Shown piece by piece: positions 18,642 through 25,816 of a stretch of 64,000 nt of DNA. Source of the stretch: Mageeibacillus sp. UBA6976 (GTDB lineage: Bacteria; Bacillota; Clostridia; Saccharofermentanales; Saccharofermentanaceae); NCBI GenBank assembly GCA_002450155.1, contig DJYO01000013.1, forward strand, positions 138,765-202,764. Direction: 5' to 3'. The first letter of the stretch is position 1; each line of letters begins with the position of its first letter. A program made the translations under genes and the position numbers. A model generated the notes under the pieces. It had not been told where the DNA came from. It saw nothing but the letters and a program-made list of their open reading frames with translations, and did no database searches.

Positions 18642-18717
18642 GCCAACTTAGCTCAGTTGGTAGAGCAGCTGATTTGTAATCAGCAGGTCGTGGGTTCGAG
18701 TCCCACAATTGGCTCCA
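18642..18717 (+). tRNA. tRNA-Thr (anticodon TGT)
   Basis: 76 nt with encoded CCA. D-arm GCTC...GAGC, anticodon stem GCTGA/TCAGC around the loop TTTGTAA giving TGT, T-arm GTGGG/CCCAC with TTCGAGT. Acceptor strands GCCAACT and AATTGGC pair except for C6 opposite A67. Followed by its own terminator. Confidence 0.95.
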
Positions 18718-18725
18718 CAACAAAG

Positions 18726-18756
18726 AACCCCGCAGATTTCAGTTTGCGGGGTTTTT
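18726..18756 (+). terminator. Terminator after tRNA-Thr
   Basis: Stem AACCCCGCA/TGCGGGGTT followed by TTTC. Confidence 0.88.
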
Positions 18757-18844
18757 CATTTATCGTATTTTCTTGTTAATTATATGAAATGGCCCCCGGA
18801 AGTGGGAAAATAATATCGATTACGAACAGAAAGGACATATAATT

Positions 18845-19618
18845 ATGAAAAAGATCATTGCAGCTACATTAATAGCAGCATGTATCGGATGCACGGTAAT
18901 CGGCTGCTCAAAGGAAACAGAAAGCAGCGAGAATCCTGAAGCATCTGATGTAGCAGAAAGCGCAGCAACAACAGAAGATACAACTGCTTCTTCCGAGGAC
19001 ACAACAGGAGAAACAACAGCAGCTCCTGCAGAGACTTCTGCTCCCGCAAATGCACAGAGCACAGCTGAGATCTACGACGCACTCATCGAGGAACTCAGAG
19101 CTGCCCGTAACGGCCAGGCTGATGATAATGCCATAACTGAACTTGCTGAGAAAATATCCTATGATACTATCTATGCTTACGAGGATGCTATTATCTACTA
19201 CACAGAGCTCGACCTCGACAACAACGGCACAGATGAACTCCTTATCTACCAGCACATTGAGACATCTGAATATACAATACCTGTAATCTACGATGCTTAC
19301 ACTGTAACTAATGGTGAGCTCGTTCACTTCATCGCTGGTGGTGCACGTAACTCCTACTACCTTGCAGCTGACGGTTCATTCTACAATATGTCTTCTGGAG
19401 GTGCAGCTTACTCAGGATTCTCCAAGTACACATATGCTAACGGCGCACTGACACCCGTTAACGACTACTACTATACAGATGACAAGTCAGGCGATGTTAA
19501 GTGGTATCACAGCAATTCAGGTCTCTGGGAAGACGATGGTACAGAAGTCACAGAGGAAGAAGCACTTGCTTTCTTCGATTTCGACTACATGTATATCGCA
19601 AATAAAATGGTAGTATAA
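18845..19618 (+). CDS. Secreted lipoprotein of unknown function
   Basis: 257 residues. Signal peptide with lipobox VIGC, cysteine at residue 21. Residues about 25-75 are a Ser/Thr/Glu/Ala-rich linker, then a folded domain. The stretch YTELDLDNNGTDELLIY resembles a calcium-binding or FG-GAP-like loop often seen in clostridial surface proteins. No enzyme motif was recognised. AAAGGA precedes the ATG. Confidence 0.88.
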   Translation: MKKIIAATLIAACIGCTVIGCSKETESSENPEASDVAESAATTEDTTASSEDTTGETTAAPAETSAPANAQSTAEIYDALIEELRAARNGQADDNAITELAEKISYDTIYAYEDAIIYYTELDLDNNGTDELLIYQHIETSEYTIPVIYDAYTVTNGELVHFIAGGARNSYYLAADGSFYNMSSGGAAYSGFSKYTYANGALTPVNDYYYTDDKSGDVKWYHSNSGLWEDDGTEVTEEEALAFFDFDYMYIANKMVV

Positions 19619-19623
19619 CCGCT

Positions 19624-20220
19624 ATGCTGACTGTTATAGATTCGATCTGGGATAAGAAGCTTAATATCAAGACCTGCGGGAGTGATTACTCAGAGCTTGA
19701 TGCGCATAATTTTGGCTATGACCCTACCCCCTATTACTGTCTTAAGAAGCTTGCAGACAGCGGCCTGATAACTTCCTCCGATATATTTATAGACTACGGA
19801 TGCGGAATGGGCAGAGCCTGTTTTGCGATGAACCGTTTTACAGGAGCTAAGGCTATAGGGATAGATCTGAATCCCAGATTCCTTAAGATTGCAGAGGATA
19901 ATCTTGATTCTTTCGGCAGGTCCGGAAATATTGAATTCATATTGGAAGATGCGGCCTTATATATGCCCTGCGAAGGGTCGGTCTTCTATTTCTACAACCC
20001 GTTCTCCTGCGATATCCAGCTCAAGGTCCTGGAGAATATAAAGAGCTATTCTATAAGATCCGGTACCGAGATCAAGCTTATATTCCTTCAGCCTACAAAG
20101 CATGTGGAACAGGCGCTTAGCGAAGAGGATATCACCCTTATAAAAAAGATCGATCTCAGACCTTTGGTAAGGTCCAAGACCAATCGCATGTTTATGTTTA
20201 TCTATAAATATCCTGCTTAA
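19624..20220 (+). CDS. Class I SAM-dependent methyltransferase
   Basis: 198 residues. Motif I FIDYGCGMGRACF near residue 58 and the acidic end of beta-2 in AIGIDLNPRFLKIAE mark the SAM site; FYFYNPFS fits the motif IV position. Substrate unknown. Starts five bases after the lipoprotein stop, so probably co-transcribed. Its stop codon overlaps the stop of the convergent EIIC-like gene at a CTTAAG. Confidence 0.85.
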   Translation: MLTVIDSIWDKKLNIKTCGSDYSELDAHNFGYDPTPYYCLKKLADSGLITSSDIFIDYGCGMGRACFAMNRFTGAKAIGIDLNPRFLKIAEDNLDSFGRSGNIEFILEDAALYMPCEGSVFYFYNPFSCDIQLKVLENIKSYSIRSGTEIKLIFLQPTKHVEQALSEEDITLIKKIDLRPLVRSKTNRMFMFIYKYPA

Positions 20221-21299
20221 GGGAGCTTCATGTAGCCTTCCTTGATAAGGCCAATCTTTCTTAAGATCAGCTCGAATACAACGGAAAGGATCGCCGGAGC
20301 CAGTACGCAGACGATGAGCATTCCGCACCATGCCATAGCATTAAGGTTTCCTGAATCAGTCATTGCGGAAATGCATCCAATAGGACCTACAAGACCACAG
20401 GTGCCCATACCCGCAGATACGCCGTTACACTCAAGCTTAAAGAGCATTGTTGCCATAGGGCCCGTTATTGCCGATGCAAGTGTTGCAGGGATCCAGATCT
20501 GAGGATGCTTAACGATATTAGGCATCTGGAGCATTGATGTGCCGAGACCCTGAGATACGACACCGCCCCACTTATTGTCTCTGAAAGAGCAAGCCGCAAA
20601 GCCTACCATCTGAGCGCAGCAGCCGGCAAGTGCGGCGCCGCCTGCTATACCGGCGATACCGATGGAAGCACAGATAGCAGCACTTGAGATAGGGAGCGTC
20701 AGGATTATACCTACTACTACTGATATTACAATACCCATGAGGAACGGGTGCAGTGTTGTTGCCACATTGATGAATTCACCGATCCAGTTCATTGCGATAG
20801 CGATCGCAGGGCATGTGATGTATGCGACAAGAAGACCTGAGCCCAGGGTAACTATAGGAGTTACGAGGATATCGACCTTAGTCTCCTTAGATACTGCCTT
20901 ACCGAATTCTGTTGCAACTATGACTGCGATGAATACTCCCAGAGGACCTGCCGCATAGGGAGTGCCCGGATAAGAATTAGCAAAGTAGCCTACGCATGTA
21001 GCACAAGCCATGACGAGCATAGGTGCTTTAAGTGCTGCAGCGATACCGACACCTATCGCAGCACCTGTTATAGCCTGAGCCATCTTACCTGCTTTAAGGA
21101 GAAGCCCAGATATAACAACAAATGCTTCACCTGGGATAAGTCCGATATACTGACCCAATGTGATAAGTATCGTACCTATAAGAAGTGAAGCAAAAAGCCC
21201 CTGAGCCATTCCGCTCATGGCATCAACAAAGTATGTCTTGGCGCTGATATTAATGTCTTTCCTCTTAAGAAAACCAGAGAAAGATCCCTTTTTTGACAT
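20217..21299 (-). CDS. Orphan PTS EIIC-like membrane transporter (PTS_EIIC_2 type)
   Basis: 360-residue polytopic membrane protein, rich in Gly and Ala, with about ten helices. Segments such as SGMAQGLFASLLIGTIL and TDSGNLNAMAWCGM are typical of the short stand-alone EIIC family related to PTS transporters. No EIIA or EIIB gene is near, so it may not be phosphorylation-driven. GGAGG lies eight bases before the ATG. It follows the ABC transporter genes on the same strand with no clear terminator between. Substrate unknown. Confidence 0.8.
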   Translation of the reverse strand: MSKKGSFSGFLKRKDINISAKTYFVDAMSGMAQGLFASLLIGTILITLGQYIGLIPGEAFVVISGLLLKAGKMAQAITGAAIGVGIAAALKAPMLVMACATCVGYFANSYPGTPYAAGPLGVFIAVIVATEFGKAVSKETKVDILVTPIVTLGSGLLVAYITCPAIAIAMNWIGEFINVATTLHPFLMGIVISVVVGIILTLPISSAAICASIGIAGIAGGAALAGCCAQMVGFAACSFRDNKWGGVVSQGLGTSMLQMPNIVKHPQIWIPATLASAITGPMATMLFKLECNGVSAGMGTCGLVGPIGCISAMTDSGNLNAMAWCGMLIVCVLAPAILSVVFELILRKIGLIKEGYMKLP

Positions 21300-21358
21300 G
21301 TTCCGTTACCTCCGCCCTTGTTTATTGCACAAATGTTAGCACAGCAGATATATCGTTT

Positions 21359-22156
21359 CTATCTGTCGGGTTGTACGAAATTCCAGAGTGATTGTTCCTC
21401 TCTTTTGTAATTTGCAATGTCAAAATCGTAGACCTCAGAGGCAATACCACCGGTAACGGCATCTTCGAGACTGCCGTCGTAAAAGATCCTGCCCTCTTTT
21501 AACAAGACCGCTCTGCCGCTGAACCTTAATGCCTGCGACAGATCGTGGAATACCGCTATGGCGGTATTCTTAACGGGCATGCCGGAAACTTCTGAGGAAT
21601 CCTCCATCCAGACATTTATGTGCTTCTCGATCTCTGCGTTATATTTGATGTCAAGGTTGCTTCCGGGCTCATCCAGCAATATCACAGGGGATGCCTGGCA
21701 AAAGCACATAGCAAGCATTACCCTCTGGACCTGACCTCCCGAGAGTTCGTTAAGGAACCTGTCCTTAAGATCCAGGATCCCACAGGTCTTCATTACATCG
21801 TAAGTAATCTTACTGTTTTCCTTGGGATCACTTCCAAGAAGGCTTGTGTGGGCATACCGTCCGAGACTTACGGCATCTTTCACCTTGTACGCAAAATATA
21901 TCTGGTTCTGCTGGGGCATAAGGGATATGATGCGGGCAAGTTCTTTTCTCTTATAAGACTTGATGTCCCTTCCCATTATGAGGACCTCCCCTTTATAGGG
22001 GATCAGACCTGCGATGACTCTCAGGAGAGTAGTCTTGCCGCTGCCGTTAGCTCCTCCGATAAAGACCTTCTCCCCCTGCTCTATCTTAAGATCGATGTCT
22101 CTTAGGATAGTGTTTCTGCCATATCCTGCCGTAACGCCCTTAAGTTCGATCAGCAT
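21359..22156 (-). CDS. ABC transporter ATPase, FecE/BtuD type
   Basis: 265 residues. Walker A GGANGSGKTT, signature LSGGQVQR, Walker B VILLDEPG. Start is the ATG at 22156 (AAGGAG six bases upstream); it overlaps the permease by seven bases. It powers uptake by the FecCD-type permease upstream. The neighbourhood with metF and metH points to a cobalamin or corrinoid substrate over iron-siderophore; that is inference from context. Confidence 0.92.
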   Translation of the reverse strand: MLIELKGVTAGYGRNTILRDIDLKIEQGEKVFIGGANGSGKTTLLRVIAGLIPYKGEVLIMGRDIKSYKRKELARIISLMPQQNQIYFAYKVKDAVSLGRYAHTSLLGSDPKENSKITYDVMKTCGILDLKDRFLNELSGGQVQRVMLAMCFCQASPVILLDEPGSNLDIKYNAEIEKHINVWMEDSSEVSGMPVKNTAIAVFHDLSQALRFSGRAVLLKEGRIFYDGSLEDAVTGGIASEVYDFDIANYKREEQSLWNFVQPDR

Positions 22157-23208
22157 GTCTTTCTCCTTGATGTAAAGAACACATATGCAAAGAAAGGTGC
22201 TCCTATAAGCGCCGTAACGGCACCAACCGGGATCTCCCTTGGCGAGAGGATCGTTCTTGATATTAAGTCTGCAAGTGCCATAAAGGCGCCGCCATACAGG
22301 AAAGACATTACTATGGCAGTCTTGTGTGAAGGGCCGAAGATCCGTCTTACCACGTGAGGCGCTGCAAGATCCACAAAACCTATAACTCCCGCAAAGGCAA
22401 CAGATGCGCCGGTAAGCAACGAGCATATAAGGATTACCGCTATCTTGGCCCTGGCAATGTTTACTCCCATAGCCTTAGCCTGCTCATCGCCAAAGGTCAT
22501 TATGTCCAGCTGTTTGGAAAACAGGAGCAAAAGAACTGTGCCGGATACGGCAACAGGGATAAGTATCCTGGTCTGAAGCCAGGTGGTAGACTGCATGGAA
22601 CCGGTCATCCACATCCAGATCTGCTTGGCGTGATCCTGATACAGGGTGGATAGCAGGTTCTGTATTCCGGTGACAAACAATGAGATGATCATGCCGATCA
22701 GGATGACCGTGGTATTGGATAAGATACCGTCTATTGCCTTAGACAGCAACAGCACCGATATAACGGTCACAAATCCGAATACAAAGCCTGCAGCAGGAAG
22801 TCCCAATCCTTTGGCCACCGGTATGCTCACTCCGGTTATAAGTACTATCGCAGCGCCGAGCCCGGCGCCGGAAGATACTCCCATGGTATAAGATGAGGCA
22901 AGCGGATTCTGAAGCAGCGCCTGCAGGGCAAGACCGCTTACCGAGAGAGCTCCGCCAACAAAGAAGGCCATAAGCGCCCTTGGGAGTCTTATGGTCCAGA
23001 ATATCGATGCGATATTAGCGGATATGTCAGGAGGAACATCCCGGCAGGTAATGTGGGCCCAGATGATCTTAAGGATATCCTCTAACCTGATATGAACGCT
23101 TCCGCATCTTGCACAAATAACAAGAATAACAAAGCAGGCCAGGATGGAAACAATGATCCCAGCCTGCCTGCTTATGCTCTTGATCTTTTTGTCTTCTGCC
23201 CTCTGCAC
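22150..23208 (-). CDS. ABC transporter permease, FecCD/BtuC type
   Basis: 352 residues, about ten membrane helices, with the family motifs RLPRALMAFFVGGALSVSG, NPLASSYTMGVSSGAG and the cytoplasmic coupling region GVIGFVDLAAPHVVRR. Forms a homodimer with two ATPase subunits. Begins five bases after the binding-protein gene. Confidence 0.94.
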   Translation of the reverse strand: MQRAEDKKIKSISRQAGIIVSILACFVILVICARCGSVHIRLEDILKIIWAHITCRDVPPDISANIASIFWTIRLPRALMAFFVGGALSVSGLALQALLQNPLASSYTMGVSSGAGLGAAIVLITGVSIPVAKGLGLPAAGFVFGFVTVISVLLLSKAIDGILSNTTVILIGMIISLFVTGIQNLLSTLYQDHAKQIWMWMTGSMQSTTWLQTRILIPVAVSGTVLLLLFSKQLDIMTFGDEQAKAMGVNIARAKIAVILICSLLTGASVAFAGVIGFVDLAAPHVVRRIFGPSHKTAIVMSFLYGGAFMALADLISRTILSPREIPVGAVTALIGAPFFAYVFFTSRRKTC

Positions 23209-23213
23209 TCTGA

Positions 23214-24212
23214 TTATGCTGCTTCGTCAGAGTCAGATGAAGAATCTGCTGAAGAGATGCATTCTGCCCATTCAACTACAGCATCTGCAATGTGCTCGTT
23301 AGGTCTTGAGCAGAGGTCAGCATCTACATAGTAAACTGCGCCGTTTACAATAGCTGTAACATTCTCCCAGCCCTCTATTGCAAGGATATCTCCTACCGGG
23401 TCTTCTACCCAGTTTACTGTTGTAAGGATAACGTCAGGATCTGCCGCAACGCAGTCTTCTGAAGATACGGAGATCCATCCTTCCTGATCTGCAAATACAT
23501 TTGTTGCACCGATGATGTCTAACATCTCCTGCATATATGTATTGCTGCCGAATGTATAAACTGAAGGATAGCTTGCATCAGGGATGCTCATGAGGAAGAG
23601 TACTGTCTTGCCCTCACAAGTGTCTTTTGCAAGCTCAAGAGTAGAATCCATGTAATCTACAAGTTCAAGAGCTCCCTCGTACTCGCCTGTGCAGGCACCG
23701 ATGAACTTGATATCGTCTCTGATAGCATCAAGAGATTCGCTGGTGGGGATATCTGCTACGCAGTAACCTGCCTCAACAAGAGGTGTGAAGGGGTTTGCTC
23801 CGCCTACAGAGCTCATGCCTGTTGTGAATATTATGTCGGGATCCAAAGCAATGATCGCCTCACAATCAGGATCCATAAGATCGAACTGGGGGATACCCGC
23901 AGGGAGCATATCAGCATAACCTGCTGAATAGGTATCGACCGCTACGATCTTGTCTGCAAGACCGAGCTCGATCAATACCTGTGTTGTTGAAGGTGCAAGA
24001 GATACTATATGGTTTATCTCCTCAGGAACAGTAATGGCATTGCCGGCCCTGTCCTCAGTGACAACCGGGGACTCTGCTGATACTGAACTCTCCTGTGCTG
24101 CAGTCGAAGCCTGGGAGGCATCTGAAACTGCAGATTCGTTAGTGTTTGTCTTACATGCTGCGCAAAGGATCAGAGCAGATGCAAGGACAGCGCATAATAA
24201 CTTCTTTTTCAT
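23214..24212 (-). CDS. Lipoprotein substrate-binding protein, BtuF/FepB type
   Basis: About 332 residues. Lipobox CAAC after a short signal peptide, a Ser/Ala linker, then the two-lobed cluster A-II fold (NHIVSLAPSTTQVLIELGL, DLMDPDCEAIIALDPDIIF). ATG at 24212 has AAGGAG six bases upstream; a start 16 codons earlier has no such site. First gene of the ABC operon, divergent from metF. Substrate probably a corrinoid, from context only. Confidence 0.92.
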   Translation of the reverse strand: MKKKLLCAVLASALILCAACKTNTNESAVSDASQASTAAQESSVSAESPVVTEDRAGNAITVPEEINHIVSLAPSTTQVLIELGLADKIVAVDTYSAGYADMLPAGIPQFDLMDPDCEAIIALDPDIIFTTGMSSVGGANPFTPLVEAGYCVADIPTSESLDAIRDDIKFIGACTGEYEGALELVDYMDSTLELAKDTCEGKTVLFLMSIPDASYPSVYTFGSNTYMQEMLDIIGATNVFADQEGWISVSSEDCVAADPDVILTTVNWVEDPVGDILAIEGWENVTAIVNGAVYYVDADLCSRPNEHIADAVVEWAECISSADSSSDSDEAA

Positions 24213-24240
24213 TTTTTTCTCCTTTTCGATAGCCAAAAGC

Positions 24241-24269
24241 ATTATAATACAAAAGGTCAAATTAGTTAA
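24241..24269. promoter_or_regulatory. Divergent promoter with palindromic -10 box
   Basis: ATTATAAT (24241-24248) is its own reverse complement and gives a TATAAT on both strands. On the minus strand it is preceded by TTAACT (24269-24264) at 17 bases, a good promoter for the ABC operon. On the plus strand no good -35 is visible for metF. Confidence 0.6.
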
Positions 24270-24283
24270 ATGGAGTGTTTATC

Positions 24284-25147
24284 ATGAAAATATCAGACAT
24301 CCTACAGCAGAATAAGCCCTCTATCTCCTTCGAGGTATTTCCTCCAAAACAGGAGACAGGCCTCAGCGATGTTAAACAGGCTGCAGGCGCAATAGCAGCT
24401 CTGAACCCTTCGTTTATGTCAGTAACCTATGGCGCTGCCGGCTCTTCATCCAAGCTTACGATCGAAGTTGCAAAAGATATCCGCAATCTCCATGGAGTTA
24501 CAGTCATGCCGCATCTTACCTGCGTGGCATCTACCAGGGAGCATGTTGAGGACATGATAAACAGGATCCAGTCTGAAGGTATCGAGAACATAATGGCTCT
24601 TCGGGGTGATATTCCCAAAGACGGGGTCATCGCCAATGACTATGCTCACGCAAGTGACCTTATAACCCACATAAGGGCAATAGCTCCGGATCTTTGCATC
24701 GGCGGTGCCTGCTATCCGGAAGGACATATCGAATCCGAGCACAAGAATGAAGATATAGACTTCCTTAAGTATAAAGTTGACTGCGGTCTGGATTTCCTTA
24801 CGACTCAGATGTTCTTCGATAACAACATCTTCTATAACTTCCTATACAGGATCAAGGACAAAGGCATAAATGTTCCGGTGCTCCCGGGCATAATGCCTGT
24901 TACGACAGCTAAGCAATTGTCGAGGTCGGTCCAGCTTTCAGGGACAAATGTACCTGAGAGATTCAAAGCGATAGTAGACAGATTTGGTGACGATCCTGAT
25001 TCCATGCGTCAGGCAGGCATAATCTATGCATGTGAGCAGATAATAGACCTCATCGCCAACGGGATTAACCATATCCATGTATATTCCATGAATAAGCCTG
25101 AAGTGGCAGCAGCTATCCTGGATAACCTTAAGTATATTCTGGAGTAA
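24284..25147 (+). CDS. metF: Methylenetetrahydrofolate reductase
   Basis: 287 residues, TIM-barrel flavoenzyme reducing 5,10-methylene-THF to 5-methyl-THF, the methyl donor for MetH encoded downstream. Motifs: ISFEVFPPK, FMSVTYGAAGSS, HLTCV, ALRGD and TTQMFFDNNIFYNF. ATG at 24284 has GGAG about eight bases upstream; a GTG at 24275 overlaps that site. Two bases separate it from the next gene. Confidence 0.95.
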   Translation: MKISDILQQNKPSISFEVFPPKQETGLSDVKQAAGAIAALNPSFMSVTYGAAGSSSKLTIEVAKDIRNLHGVTVMPHLTCVASTREHVEDMINRIQSEGIENIMALRGDIPKDGVIANDYAHASDLITHIRAIAPDLCIGGACYPEGHIESEHKNEDIDFLKYKVDCGLDFLTTQMFFDNNIFYNFLYRIKDKGINVPVLPGIMPVTTAKQLSRSVQLSGTNVPERFKAIVDRFGDDPDSMRQAGIIYACEQIIDLIANGINHIHVYSMNKPEVAAAILDNLKYILE

Positions 25148-25149
25148 GT

Positions 25150-25815
25150 ATGCCCCTTATAAGAGACATCCCGACAAAAGAAGCTCTGAGATATCTCGGA
25201 ATGGGAAGGAACGGGGATCTTAATCCCGATTCCCTTGCCCTGCTTAATACCTGCGCCGCAAGACTTGCAAAGGAATCAACCCCCAAATATGTATCTGCGG
25301 AATTTGATATTGATGTAGACGGAGATAAGATCCTTATAGGTGATACCCTGATCCGGAGCAAAGGTCTTGCCCGTAACCTTAAGTGCTGCAGTAAAGCTGT
25401 GCTTATCGCAGTCACTATAGGACCTGCATGTGACAGGCTGGTCAAGAGGGCACAGATAAAATCCAATCTCGAAGCAGCCATGTACCAGGCTCTGGGAGCT
25501 GCGGCAGTAGAAGACTACATAGATTTCATCAACGAAGAGATAGCGGCAGACTATGCAAAGCAGGGCCTATATGCCAGGCCGAGATACTCACCCGGCTACG
25601 GAGATCTTGCCCTGTCTCATCAGAAAGACTGGTTCAGGATGCTGGACATAACGAAAAATACAGGGATAACCTTATTGGATTCCCTCCTGATGGTACCGAC
25701 AAAATCCGTAACCGCGGTGATCGGTCTTGCGTCGGAACCCACTAAACAGACAAAACACGACTGCAGTGAGTGCACAATGTCAAAGACATGTTTTGCCTCA
25801 AGCGAAAGGAACTGA
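25150..25815 (+). CDS. Free-standing MetH reactivation-domain protein
   Basis: 221 residues matching the SAM-binding activation region that forms the C-terminal module of Escherichia coli MetH. The key RPRYSPGYGD is present near residue 138, followed by QKDWFRMLDITKNTGITLLDSLLMVPTKS. A cysteine-rich end (DCSECTMSKTC) could bind metal. The next gene is a MetH without this module, so the two proteins together make up a complete enzyme: reductive methylation by SAM rescues oxidised cob(II)alamin. Confidence 0.9.
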   Translation: MPLIRDIPTKEALRYLGMGRNGDLNPDSLALLNTCAARLAKESTPKYVSAEFDIDVDGDKILIGDTLIRSKGLARNLKCCSKAVLIAVTIGPACDRLVKRAQIKSNLEAAMYQALGAAAVEDYIDFINEEIAADYAKQGLYARPRYSPGYGDLALSHQKDWFRMLDITKNTGITLLDSLLMVPTKSVTAVIGLASEPTKQTKHDCSECTMSKTCFASSERN

Positions 25816-25816
25816 T

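Noticed and set aside
22156..22426. A 90-residue N-terminal extension on the ABC ATPase
   Set aside because: It lies within the permease gene, has no family similarity, and the ATG at 22156 has a strong ribosome binding site.
20217..24212. The EIIC-like gene as part of a complete PTS sugar locus
   Set aside because: No EIIA, EIIB or sugar-phosphate enzyme is nearby; its neighbours belong to other functions.
24213..24283. Cobalamin riboswitch expected between the importer and metF
   Set aside because: The gap is only 71 bp and has no B12-box-like sequence, while such riboswitches need about 200 nt.
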